A DNA stretch of 64,000 nt from G965222535 sp965222535 (GTDB lineage: Bacteria; Pseudomonadota; Gammaproteobacteria; HK1). Under the pieces are notes generated by a model. The model ran no database searches. It had not been told where the DNA came from and was given only the letters and a program-made list of their open reading frames with translations. Below are positions 33,272 through 41,570 of this stretch, in pieces; the first letter of the stretch is position 1, and every line of letters starts with the position of its first letter. The position numbers and the translations under genes are program-made. Location of the stretch: contig OZ244957.1 of NCBI GenBank assembly GCA_965222535.1, positions 930,001-994,000 on the forward strand, in the 5' to 3' direction.

Positions 33272-35386
33272 CTAGTGTGGGTGCATCGCTGCTTTGATGC
33301 TGAGTCGAATACGTCCCTGCTTGTCGATTTCAAGGACCTTCACCTTGACTCGGTCACCTTCATTGATCCAGTCGCTGATCCGCTCTACATGTTCATCGGA
33401 TATTTGGGATATGTGAACTAAACCGTCGCGCCCGGGAAGAATGTTCACGAAAGCACCGAAGTCCATCAGTTTTTTCACTTGACCGTCATAGATCATCCCG
33501 ATCTTGACATCCTGAGTGATCTGTTCGATACGCCGCCAGGCTTCATCGCTGGCCGAGCGATCGAGCGAGGCGATTTTGATCGTTCCGTTGTCTGATATAT
33601 CAATGGTAGTGCCGGTCTCTTCGGTAATCGAGCGGATCGTGGAGCCTCCTTTACCAATGACGTCGCGAATTTTCTCGGTCGGAATGCTGTAAGTTACGAT
33701 TCGCGGAGCATACTCCGACATTTCACTGCGCGGGGCAGCCAGCACCTGAGACATTTCGTTGAGAATATGTAATCGTCCACGCTGTGCTTGTTCAAGAGCA
33801 ACTTCCATTATCTGCGGCGTGATCCCCTCAACCTTGATGTCCATCTGCAATGCAGTGATCCCTTCCGCGGTGCCCGCCACTTTAAAATCCATATCGCCCA
33901 AGTGATCTTCATCACCGGTGATATCCGATAGCACCAGAAAATGCTCACCTTCCTTGATCAATCCCATCGCAATCCCAGCCACTGGGTTAGCTATCGGCAC
34001 CCCTGCATCCATCAAAGAAAGACTCGTCCCGCAAACCGTGGCCATCGAACTTGAGCCATCCGATTCAGTGATCTCAGATACCACGCGCACCACGTACGAG
34101 AAATCATCCGTCCTTGGTAATACACCGCTGATTGCCCGGCGCGCCAAGTGACCGTGGCCGATTTCACGCCGCCGCGGTATTCCGATGCGTCCGCTTTCAC
34201 CAACGCAATAGGGTGGGAAGTTATAGTGCAACATGAACGACTCGCGGCGATCCCCTTCCAGTGCATCGACAATCTGCGCATCACGTTCAGTGCCCAAAGT
34301 AGTAAACACCATCGCTTGGGTTCCACCGCGCGTAAACATCGCTGACCCGTGAGCACGCGCCGCCACGCCAGTTTCACAACTGATCGATCGGATATCGGCG
34401 GCGCTGCGCCCATCAATGCGTCTGCCGCTATTTAGCGTAGCACGGCGCATCGTTTCTCTCTCAAGCGTCTCGAAAGCGGCTTCAATCTGCTGCTCGGTCC
34501 AACTGTCGTCAGCGGCGGCGGCAGACGATACGCTGGATAGCTCCTCAACAGCCCGGCTGCGCACTTCGCTGAGTTGAGCGCGGCGTTGTAATTTATCAGC
34601 GATAGCATAGCCCATCTCAATGTCACGCTGATATTTCTCGCCAACCGCAGTCAATAACGCTGCGTTGTCTGGAGGTTGCCACGCAGGCGCTGAATTGACA
34701 CCGGCTTCGGCGACCATTTCATTGATCGCGGTAATCACTGGAACCAAGTGATTATGGCCAAATGCGATAGCACCCAGCATCTGTTTCTCGGAGATAATGC
34801 GTGCATTGGATTCAACCATCAGAACTGCCTTATCGGTGCCTGCGATAACCAGATCCAACTGCGATTCATGCAGTTGAGAGCGGGTTGGCGCTAGGATGTA
34901 CTTATCGCTGACTAATCCAACCCGGAATGCACCAACCGGGCCATTAAAGGGCATGCCCGTTAGCGAAACCGCAGCAGAAGCCCCTATCAGTGCTGGGATA
35001 TCTGAATCGATCTGCGGATCCGATGATAATACGGTAATGATAATTTGTACTTCGTCCTTGAACCCTTTTGGAAATAAAGGACGCAATGAGCGATCGATGA
35101 GCCGAGCGGTTAAAATCTCTTTTTCACTCGGCCGCCCTTCGCGTTTAAAAAAACCACCCGGGATCTTTCCCGCGGCGTAACTCCGCTCCTGATACTCAAC
35201 GGTCAATGGGAAGAAGCCTCGATCCGCGCCTGTACTTGCTACCCTGACGACTGCCGCCAACACTTTTGTATCACCTAAACTCACCATAACAGCCGCAGAT
35301 GCTTGGCGTGCGATACAACCTGTTTCTAATACCAGCGGATGCGCGCCAAATGGCAAAGATTTACGCACTTGCTTTATAACTTGCAT
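33272..35386 (-). CDS. pnp: Polyribonucleotide nucleotidyltransferase (PNPase)
   Basis: Phosphorolytic 3'-5' exoribonuclease, part of the RNA degradosome. The 704 residues (E. coli 711) contain two RNase PH domains, with FFKREGRPSEKEILTARLID in the first and TVCGTSLSLMDAGVPI in the second. A KH domain (IRDVIGKGGSTIRSITEETG) and a C-terminal S1 domain (KLMDFGAFVNILPGRDGLVH) follow. The protein ends shortly after S1 without the long acidic tail of E. coli. It lies 260 bases downstream of rpsO on the same strand, the conserved rpsO-pnp arrangement, where processing by RNase III and autoregulation occur in E. coli. Confidence 0.97.
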   Translation of the reverse strand: MQVIKQVRKSLPFGAHPLVLETGCIARQASAAVMVSLGDTKVLAAVVRVASTGADRGFFPLTVEYQERSYAAGKIPGGFFKREGRPSEKEILTARLIDRSLRPLFPKGFKDEVQIIITVLSSDPQIDSDIPALIGASAAVSLTGMPFNGPVGAFRVGLVSDKYILAPTRSQLHESQLDLVIAGTDKAVLMVESNARIISEKQMLGAIAFGHNHLVPVITAINEMVAEAGVNSAPAWQPPDNAALLTAVGEKYQRDIEMGYAIADKLQRRAQLSEVRSRAVEELSSVSSAAAADDSWTEQQIEAAFETLERETMRRATLNSGRRIDGRSAADIRSISCETGVAARAHGSAMFTRGGTQAMVFTTLGTERDAQIVDALEGDRRESFMLHYNFPPYCVGESGRIGIPRRREIGHGHLARRAISGVLPRTDDFSYVVRVVSEITESDGSSSMATVCGTSLSLMDAGVPIANPVAGIAMGLIKEGEHFLVLSDITGDEDHLGDMDFKVAGTAEGITALQMDIKVEGITPQIMEVALEQAQRGRLHILNEMSQVLAAPRSEMSEYAPRIVTYSIPTEKIRDVIGKGGSTIRSITEETGTTIDISDNGTIKIASLDRSASDEAWRRIEQITQDVKIGMIYDGQVKKLMDFGAFVNILPGRDGLVHISQISDEHVERISDWINEGDRVKVKVLEIDKQGRIRLSIKAAMHPH

Positions 35387-35646
35387 ATATTTGATTCCCT
35401 GTGGGGTAGAAACTCAGCTTGATAGAGAAGAATAACGTGTAACCAACGATTCTGAAATGTTTCAGAGAGTTTTTGGCGCGCACCCAAGTAACCCGCCGCG
35501 CCTTGCCTTTTCAGATAGCAATGACCGTGCGCAGCAGCGATCGCGCAGCGACGCAACAACACGCACACCTGACATTGGACACTGCCCTCAAAGGCGCGGC
35601 GCTTTAACCGTGCGGCGCGAAGAGAAGTGCAGCCCTTTAGCAGGTA

Positions 35647-35916
35647 TCAGCGACGCAGCCCCAGACGGCTTATCAGCGTACGATAGCGGGTTATGTCTTT
35701 TCTTTTGAGGAAATCAAGCAGCCGGCGCCGTTCACTGACTATTTTCAGTAATCCCAAGCGCGAATGATTATCCTGCTTATGAACGCGAAAATGATCCGTG
35801 AGATGGAATATCCGCTGACTCAGCAGTGCTACCTGTACCTCTGGGGAACCAGTGTCTCCCTGGCTACGACCATACTCAGCGACGGTGTTTGCTTTATCAA
35901 CCGTTGACAACGACAT
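35647..35916 (-). CDS. rpsO: 30S ribosomal protein S15
   Basis: The 89-residue S15 protein binds the central domain of 16S rRNA early in 30S assembly. The sequence matches the family throughout: GDTGSPEVQVALLSQRIFHL, HFRVHKQDNHSRLGL, and RRRLLDFLKRKDITRYR. The ATG at 35916 (MSLSTVDKANT) is preferred over an upstream in-frame extension, since homologues begin there and GAGGG precedes it. pnp follows downstream. truB and rbfA, often upstream, are missing, so the nusA-infB-truB-rpsO string ends before this point. Confidence 0.97.
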   Translation of the reverse strand: MSLSTVDKANTVAEYGRSQGDTGSPEVQVALLSQRIFHLTDHFRVHKQDNHSRLGLLKIVSERRRLLDFLKRKDITRYRTLISRLGLRR

Positions 35917-35993
35917 CAATTTTCCCTCGAAAATCTGTCTGTTTATAGAGAGCGCGGCGCGCAAATCAATGGTTTTGCAGTCCGTGCGGGTGA

Positions 35994-36022
35994 ATTATAC
36001 TGCAATAATACGCATCGTTGAA
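35994..36022 (-). promoter_or_regulatory. Candidate sigma-70 promoter for rpsO-pnp
   Basis: On the minus strand, TTCAAC (36022-36017) and TATAAT (35999-35994) are separated by 17 bases, 78 bases before the rpsO start. The -10 is a perfect consensus; the -35 is weak. Confidence 0.5.
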
Positions 36023-36243
36023 AATGATAACCTGGTCCACTACGAAATGATGCTAAGAGAGGAGCTGAAATGATACCCAAACAAGCCGATCGCTGCTCTT
36101 GGGAGCCTTGAAAAACCTTGAAACTGTCGAGTGGCTGTTTGATGCGTGTTCTTGAGGCAAGGGGCTATCCGACAAATCGCCATGAGTCGCTGACCCACGT
36201 TGGCTCAGCCCCTTCCCTGATGGCGTTTCTAAGAATCTTAATC

Positions 36244-37110
36244 TCAAACACTCATCGCGGCGCGCAGTCGCTTCATCGCACCATTCTCGATTTGTCGGAT
36301 TCTCTCTGCAGATACGCCATAGTCAACAGCTAACGCTTGCAGTGTGTCTTTGGTCTCCTCCAACCAGCGCCGTTGAATAATATCACGGCTGCGCTCATCC
36401 AATTCAGCCAGCGCCTGGCTCAGGTTCTCTTGGTTATGTTGTTTAAATTCATCGGATTCTACCTGAGCGGCTGGCTCATAGCGCAGATCCTGCAAATACG
36501 CTTCTGGTGCCAGCACCGCCGGGGCACATTCATCCGCGGCGCTGCGGTTCCTTGGATCGGCATCAAACGGGGTGTCGCGAGCACCCATACGTTGCTCCAT
36601 ATCGAACACCGTTTTAAGCGGTACATTCAGATCCTCAGCAATCACCTTCGCTTCATCACGGCTCAGCCAAGAAAAGTGCTTCTTCAGGCTGCGCAGCCTG
36701 AAGAACAGCTTGCGCTGCGCTTTGGTGGTGGCGATCTTGACGATCCGCCAGTTGCGCAGGATGTATTCGTGGATTGCAGCGCGGATCCAGTAAGCGGCAA
36801 AAGACACCAAGCGCGCACCTACCGCCGGATCAAAGCGTTTAACGGCCCTCATCAGGCCGATGTTGCCTTCCTGAATCAGATCCTCCTGCGGTAACCCATA
36901 GCCATCATAACCACGCGCAATACTGACCACACAACGCAAATGCGAAGTCACCAGCTTCCAAGCAGCACCCAGATCCTGATATTGGCACCAGCGCTCGGCT
37001 AATTCACGCTCCTCTTCCCGTGATAGCATCGGATGTTGCAGAGCGGCTCTGCGATACGCACCCATGCTACCGATGGGGCCAGTAACAACCAGTTGGGAGA
37101 GTTGATTCAT
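36244..37110 (-). CDS. rpoH: RNA polymerase heat-shock sigma factor RpoH (sigma 32)
   Basis: Directs RNA polymerase to heat-shock promoters. The 288 residues have region 2 (EDLIQEGNIGLMRAVKRFDP, then RLVSFAAYWIRAAIHEYILR). The RpoH box IVKIATTKAQRKLFFRLRSL distinguishes sigma 32 from other sigma-70 members. Region 4 ends EETKDTLQALAVDYGVSAER and IRQIENGAMKRLRAAM. The ATG at 37110 has AGGAGGA ten bases upstream; residues further upstream in frame are not family-like. ftsE and ftsX, usual upstream neighbours, are absent. In E. coli a 5' mRNA thermosensor and DnaK/FtsH control this factor; I cannot confirm an RNA thermometer here. Confidence 0.96.
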   Translation of the reverse strand: MNQLSQLVVTGPIGSMGAYRRAALQHPMLSREEERELAERWCQYQDLGAAWKLVTSHLRCVVSIARGYDGYGLPQEDLIQEGNIGLMRAVKRFDPAVGARLVSFAAYWIRAAIHEYILRNWRIVKIATTKAQRKLFFRLRSLKKHFSWLSRDEAKVIAEDLNVPLKTVFDMEQRMGARDTPFDADPRNRSAADECAPAVLAPEAYLQDLRYEPAAQVESDEFKQHNQENLSQALAELDERSRDIIQRRWLEETKDTLQALAVDYGVSAERIRQIENGAMKRLRAAMSV

Positions 37111-37239
37111 GGCTCGATTCCTCCTTTCATGCAGACAAAGCTTCAACGTTGGTTCAGCCAACAAGGCTGGCTATACTGACAGCACAGCACATATTAGCAC
37201 TGTTCCACAATGAGTGCCAAAAAATCATCCGCACACAGC

Positions 37240-37540
37240 GAAAAGTCTTTTCTACAAAGCCTCCTCAACAACCAAGCAGCGCAAAATGCACGACGCTAAG
37301 TCGAAAGCGAAGGCTATACTTCTGTTAGGTGGGGGACGGGAGTAAAGTGCTTTTTTATTGTAGATCGTTTTTAATTTTAATTAGTTGCGCCTAGCGGCGC
37401 GACGTACGCTGTGGCCGGCGAAAACCGCTCAGCGGCACCATGAAATAACGGCTGGAAGGTTCTTCTCATCCAGTACACCAGCGCATTACCCGGAGCCCCC
37501 TTCCCTCAATATAAACGTCTTTTTTACAAAACCTCTTCCC
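37240..37540 (+). repeat. Type E repeat with flanking fragments
   Basis: TTTTTTATTG...GATCGTTTTTAATTTTAATT near 37350-37382, then GTTGCGCCTAGCGGCGCGAC, GCGGCACCATGAAATAACGG and CTGGAAGGTTCTTCTCATCC. The same sequence occurs inverted at 40590-40730. Upstream, GCGCAAAATGCACGACGC at 37285 is shared, inverted, with 19664-19700. Nothing coding is seen in 37111-37640. Confidence 0.8.
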
Positions 37541-37653
37541 TCTCCCAGTAGTGGGGGCATCGAAAAGCTGGCGGCGCTGATTTTCCGAGGGAACCTGATG
37601 CTGTTTGTCTTTGCTCCTGACGACGAGAAAGAAGCCACTCGAACAGAAAGTGC

Positions 37654-37685
37654 CAGAAGTTCTGTAAAAAGTGCCAGAAGTTCTG
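37654..37685. promoter_or_regulatory. Two operator-like palindromes spaced 21 bases
   Basis: CAGAAGTTCTG occurs at 37654-37664 and 37675-37685, each inside the direct repeat AGTGCCAGAAGTTCTGTA. Spacing of 21 bases is two helical turns, so a dimeric regulator could bind both on one DNA face. The pair lies about 160 bases before the small gene at 37842. Confidence 0.45.
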
Positions 37686-37841
37686 TAGACTATGCGCTAT
37701 GAAAATGTTAGAAAGTACACTGAAATTGCAGCATCTCCGCAGCATTGTTCAGTTTCCTTACTCTCTGGGGTAGAAGGCTCTGCTATAAACACCACCCCCA
37801 TAACCGACAAGCACCTAGGTGCAGGTTAAGAAGGCCCTGCT

Positions 37842-38012
37842 ATGAACTCCAAAAATCCCCGCCCGTCTTTGGAAAAAGCAATCATGCGCAAAACCGTTGC
37901 CCGCTTTTCCCGCGGCAACGCCCGGCTGCAACAAGGCAAATACCTAACCCAAGAGGACATTGACGCACGCCTTGCGCGTATCCGCGAAAGTCTTGCGCGC
38001 CACGGTTTTTAA
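37842..38012 (+). CDS. Small unrecognised protein with GN...QG core (56 residues)
   Basis: Starts ATGAACTCCAAAAATCCCC, ends GGTTTTTAA. It is a basic protein whose C-terminal half reads GNARLQQGKYLTQEDIDARL followed by ARIRESLARHGF. I do not recognise the family. The core spacing (GN, QG, L, D, RL) matches the partial protein at 1-216. It ends 17 bases before the helical membrane protein at 38030, suggesting an operon of two. The size, basic charge and pairing would suit an antitoxin-like or DNA-binding role, but no helix-turn-helix or other domain can be named. An internal ATG 15 codons in is an alternative start. Confidence 0.6.
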   Translation: MNSKNPRPSLEKAIMRKTVARFSRGNARLQQGKYLTQEDIDARLARIRESLARHGF

Positions 38013-38029
38013 CCGCCCTTGCCCGGCCC

Positions 38030-38698
38030 GTGAACAACGACGAATTTATTGATAATGTCGCCACCCTTGCGGGTAAGTGGAACGACTCCGAAAAATGGGT
38101 AAAGCGCGGCGAAAACACCAACCGCGAACCGATCATCCCAGCAATCAACGAATTACGCTACGCTGGCAGACTCATCGTTGACGCTTTTGCCTCCCACAAA
38201 AAAGGTGACGAAGACGAGGCAAAAGGATGTATCGCCAATGCAGAAAAGAATCTGGCTAAAGCCCGGCACGATGTCGTGGACGCCATGTATTCTTTTTATG
38301 CCTACAAAGCACACGAACTGCTGGATGGAATAGGTAAAGCGGCTGCGCATGAACATTTTCCCCGTTACGCGGAGTTGTTTGCGCTAACTAAAGATATGGG
38401 GAGTAACATTGAGCTTGCTCGGGAAGACCGCAGTCAGCGCGAAAGCGTTTATAGCGAGTTGATAGAGAAACTCCCTAACCTTTCAGAGTTGTGCAGCGAA
38501 TTTGAGGTGTCGGTTGACGCGATTGCCGAAAGGGTGAAAAAGGCGGAACAAAGGGCGGAAGAAGCGGAGCGAGGGGAGGAAAAGGCAGATCGAAAGGCGA
38601 AGTGGAGCATGATTTTTGCCGGCATTAGCGTGCTGCTATACGTCATTTTTCTCGTCGACAAGTTCTGGTACACCCTCTTTTCACTACTCGGGTGGTGA
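38030..38698 (+). CDS. Helical protein with C-terminal membrane segment, unknown family
   Basis: A 222-residue protein starting at GTG 17 bases after the preceding small gene. Residues about 30-110 are helical, with the conserved-looking stretch INELRYAGRLIVDAF and RHDVVDAMYSFYAY. REDRSQRESVY follows near 143, then a charged coiled coil at about 165-190 (VKKAEQRAEEAERGEEKADR). A single membrane helix ends the protein (MIFAGISVLLYVIFLV), so it is probably tail-anchored with the bulk in the cytoplasm. It is homologous to the broken gene at 222-879. Small helical proteins with C-terminal membrane segments occur as membrane effectors in several defence and toxin systems, but nothing here proves that role. 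Confidence 0.7.
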   Translation: MNNDEFIDNVATLAGKWNDSEKWVKRGENTNREPIIPAINELRYAGRLIVDAFASHKKGDEDEAKGCIANAEKNLAKARHDVVDAMYSFYAYKAHELLDGIGKAAAHEHFPRYAELFALTKDMGSNIELAREDRSQRESVYSELIEKLPNLSELCSEFEVSVDAIAERVKKAEQRAEEAERGEEKADRKAKWSMIFAGISVLLYVIFLVDKFWYTLFSLLGW

Positions 38699-38798
38699 AC
38701 CTACGGTTGATGAAAGCGCAGCGGTTACGCAGTTGAATAGCGCGTAGCGGGTGCACCGCGACCAATCACTCTGACAACACCTTCTGGCTGACCCTCCG

Positions 38799-39581
38799 AT
38801 GTGGCGTTTTCTCCACCAACTGGCATCCCCCCCTCATTTTTATCGCATTGCCGGTCACCTGATCCCGTGGTTGGCGGGCGTTGCCACGCTACTGTTGCTC
38901 AGCGGTTTGTATGCGGGCCTGGTCATCGCACCGCCCGATTATCAGCAGGGCGAAAGCTACCGCATCATCTTTGTGCACGTGCCGAGCGCGTGGATGTCGC
39001 TGTTCGTGTATGCGCTGATGGCCGTTGCAGGCGCGATCACGTTGATCTGGCGCATCAAACTGGCGGCGGTGATGGTTGCTGGCTGTGCGCCGCTGGGTGC
39101 TTCTTTTACGCTGCTGGCATTGGTAACTGGCGCGCTGTGGGGCGCGCCGATGTGGGGTACGTACTGGGTCTGGGATGCGCGCCTGACCTCCGAACTGATT
39201 CTGTTATTCCTGTACTTAGGGGTGATTGGGTTGCAAAATGCGATCGATGATCCCCATACCGCAACGCGTGCTGCAGCCATCCTAGCAGTCGTTGGGGTAA
39301 TCAATTTGCCGATTATCCACTACTCGGTTGAATGGTGGACAACCCTCCATCAGCCGGCTACGATCACCAAGTTCGGCACCCCCTCAATGCACCGTTCAAT
39401 GCTGATCCCCTTGTTGATCATGGCCAGTGGCTTCACGTTTTATTTCTTCACCTTGTTGTTGTTGCGCGCCCGCGCCGAAGTGTTGTTGCGCGAACGCAAC
39501 AACCAATGGGTGCGAACACTGTTGGCACCCGCCAAAGGGCCAGCTGCATCCCCGGCAGGCACGCCTTCAGCGGGGGGGTGA
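38799..39581 (+). CDS. ccmC: Haem export protein CcmC
   Basis: Inner-membrane haem-handling protein that loads haem onto CcmE during cytochrome c maturation. The 260 residues have six predicted membrane segments and the tryptophan-rich WWD motif WGTYWVWDARLTSELILLFL near residue 126. Haem-ligand histidines lie in FVHVPSAWM and IIHYSVEWWTTLHQ. It is followed by ccmD (one-base overlap) and ccmE. ccmA and ccmB, normally upstream, are missing; the unknown two-gene module lies there instead. Confidence 0.95.
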   Translation: MWRFLHQLASPPHFYRIAGHLIPWLAGVATLLLLSGLYAGLVIAPPDYQQGESYRIIFVHVPSAWMSLFVYALMAVAGAITLIWRIKLAAVMVAGCAPLGASFTLLALVTGALWGAPMWGTYWVWDARLTSELILLFLYLGVIGLQNAIDDPHTATRAAAILAVVGVINLPIIHYSVEWWTTLHQPATITKFGTPSMHRSMLIPLLIMASGFTFYFFTLLLLRARAEVLLRERNNQWVRTLLAPAKGPAASPAGTPSAGG

Positions 39582-39769
39582 TGCTCGCAACCCTAGCTGA
39601 TTTTTTCGCGATGGGCGGTTACGCCTTTTACGTCTGGAGCGCGTATGCTGTAACCCTGTTGGTGATGCTCGCCAACCTATGGTTGGCGAGCAATAACCGC
39701 CGCCGTATCGTTGCGCGCATCCAACACCAGCTACGGCTGCAATCGCCACAGCCTGCACCGCGTGATTAA
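39581..39769 (+). CDS. ccmD: Haem exporter protein CcmD
   Basis: A 62-residue single-span membrane protein that bridges CcmC and CcmE and helps release holo-CcmE. The start ATG shares its A with the TGA of ccmC. The sequence is typical of CcmD: an aromatic FFAMGGYAFYVWSAYAVTLL, a hydrophobic helix, then a basic tail NNRRRIVARIQHQLRLQ. Family identity rests on position between ccmC and ccmE and on this pattern. Confidence 0.88.
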   Translation: MLATLADFFAMGGYAFYVWSAYAVTLLVMLANLWLASNNRRRIVARIQHQLRLQSPQPAPRD

Positions 39770-39961
39770 AGAACTCAGGCAAAGCTGAAGGGCAGTGTCA
39801 GTGTCCGCCCTCCATCCTCTTTCCCCCCTGCCAAAGGTGGGACGCCCGCCGAGGTTTTGCATACGCCTCAAGGATTGGCGTAATCCCCTACCCCCACTAA
39901 AAACTCAGGCCAATGTTGTGGTTGCTGCTAAGCGGTTATTTTTGTTCCATGGGCAAGCGTG

Positions 39962-40405
39962 ATGAATAGCAAGCAGCGCCAACGAGGGCTGTTCGTCGGG
40001 ATCCTGTTGGGGGGGATTTCACTGGCAGCGGTGCTGGTGATGGCGGCGATGAATGAGAATATGATGTATTTTTACAGCCCGTCGCAAATCGCAAGTGGTG
40101 AGTTGCCGCTTACTAGGCGATTTCGCGTTGGTGGGCTTGTCGTGCCGGGATCCATCGTACGTGGCGAGGGGTTGCATCTGCGCTTTGAGTTGACCGATAA
40201 CCGGCACACCGTAAGCGTCCACTACACTGGTTTGCTGCCAGATCTGTTCCGTGAGGGGCAAGGGATTATCGCTGATGGGAAATGGCACCAAGAGGCGTTC
40301 GTCGCCGATCGTATCTTGGCCAAACACGACGAGAACTACATGCCGCCGGAAGTTGCAGCAGCGTTGCAACAGGAGAGTACCGAGCAGGGGAGTACAACAT
40401 ACTGA
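39962..40405 (+). CDS. ccmE: Cytochrome c maturation haem chaperone CcmE
   Basis: Periplasmic, membrane-anchored chaperone that binds haem covalently through a histidine before passing it to apocytochrome c. After the N-terminal anchor (about residues 10-30) comes an OB-fold, with RFRVGGLVVPGSIVRGEG and HTVSVHYTGLLPDLFREGQG. The haem-binding histidine is in LAKHDENYMPPEV. The ATG at 39962 or the GTG one codon upstream could be used. The operon stops here: ccmF, ccmG and ccmH do not follow, and a repeat occupies the downstream gap. Confidence 0.95.
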   Translation: MNSKQRQRGLFVGILLGGISLAAVLVMAAMNENMMYFYSPSQIASGELPLTRRFRVGGLVVPGSIVRGEGLHLRFELTDNRHTVSVHYTGLLPDLFREGQGIIADGKWHQEAFVADRILAKHDENYMPPEVAAALQQESTEQGSTTY

Positions 40406-40554
40406 GAGCTATTGTCAAATCTGGTGTATGGGAAGATTGCATCAAGCGGCGCTCTGACAATTGAGGCCTGCAACAACACTGCCAAAAAGGTACCCTGCTG
40501 GGCGGGGGAGTTTTGTGCACCCCTTTAAGTCGCTGCTGCGGTTGGTGCCCTAGG

Positions 40555-40760
40555 GATGCAGCGGGTAGGGTCTCTGGGCAATGCGCTGGTGTACTGGAGG
40601 AGAAGATCCTTCCAGCCGTTATTCATGGTGCCGCTTCGCGGTCTTCGCCGGTTAGCGTACGTTGCGCCGTTAGGCGCACCTAAATTAAAATTAAAAACGA
40701 TCTGCAATAAAAAATCTGTACTGCCTTCCCCCAAGCTCCTATCCCATTGGGGGGGCAAGG
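40555..40760 (-). repeat. Type E repeat, inverted relative to 37.4 kb
   Basis: The minus strand from about 40730 reads TTTTTTATTGCAGATCG, TTTTTAATTTTAATTTAGGT, GCGCCTAACGGCGCAACGTA, GAAGCGGCACCATGAATAAC and GGCTGGAAGGATCTTCTCCT. This is close to identical with 37346-37480. No gene is seen in 40406-40785. Confidence 0.8.
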
Positions 40761-40785
40761 TTCCCAAAAGAAACTGAGCGCCGCG

Positions 40786-41529
40786 CTAAAAAGCCACGCT
40801 GCGCCCGCCGTCAATGCGCACAATCTGCCCTGTCATATAATCGGCCTGCTGCGCCAGAAAACATACGGCTTGCGCCACGTCTTCGGGAGCCCCTTGGATC
40901 TGCAGCGGAATTTTGGCGCAGAGAGCTTGTCGCTGACGTACGTCGCCATCGACTTCAGGCCACAGGATAACCCCGGGTGACACCGCGTTCACCCGTACCA
41001 GCGGTGCCATTTCCACCGCTAACGCTTGGGTGAGCATGATCAAACCGGCCTTGGTGGTGCAATACACGGTATGCCCGTTCAATGGGCGTTCACCGTAGAT
41101 ATCGGTGATATTGATAATCGCGCCGCGCTGATCGGACAATGCTGCCGCCGCTGCCTGCGCCAGAAAATACGGTGCTTTGAGGTTGGTATTGAACAGCGTC
41201 TGCCACTGCGCTTCAGTGGTGTCCGCTAACCGCGTAGGGAAGAATTCAGCCGCGTTGTTGATCAGCAGATGCAAGGCACCATGCACCGCCAGCGTCTCAT
41301 CAATGATGCGGGCGCAGTTGCCGGGCTGGCTCAAATCGCCACGATGCAAACTGGTAGAATGGGGGCGGATATGCTCTAATGCAGCCACCAGAGCTGTCGC
41401 TTCAGCAGCAGAATGCCGGTAGTGCACCGCGACGCGATAGCCAATACCATGCAGCGCTTGGGCAATGGTAGCACCGATACGTCGGGCACCGCCGGTAATC
41501 AATGCAATGGGTGGAGTCGATGTGATCAT
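40786..41529 (-). CDS. Pteridine reductase-type short-chain dehydrogenase (FolM-like)
   Basis: NADPH-dependent short-chain dehydrogenase that probably reduces dihydrofolate or dihydromonapterin. The cofactor motif TGGARRIGATIAQ has the arginine typical of PTR1/FolM rather than the TGxxxGxG of FabG. NNAAEFFPT follows, and the active-site pair is in GHTVYCTTKAGL. The ending TGQIVRIDGGRSV is standard for the fold. The ATG at 41529 is preferred over a TTG four codons upstream. It is divergent from the MidA-like methyltransferase, only 41 bases between starts. Folate genes folB and folK lie 4 kb away, which fits a pterin role. Confidence 0.83.
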   Translation of the reverse strand: MITSTPPIALITGGARRIGATIAQALHGIGYRVAVHYRHSAAEATALVAALEHIRPHSTSLHRGDLSQPGNCARIIDETLAVHGALHLLINNAAEFFPTRLADTTEAQWQTLFNTNLKAPYFLAQAAAAALSDQRGAIINITDIYGERPLNGHTVYCTTKAGLIMLTQALAVEMAPLVRVNAVSPGVILWPEVDGDVRQRQALCAKIPLQIQGAPEDVAQAVCFLAQQADYMTGQIVRIDGGRSVAF

Positions 41530-41570
41530 GGCTCTCGTCAATAAGCGGGCAAAAAATGCTGCCGTGCGCC

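Noticed and set aside
37111..37340. RNA thermometer in the rpoH leader
   Set aside because: I could not find a convincing stem covering the ribosome site AGGAGGA; folding software would be needed.
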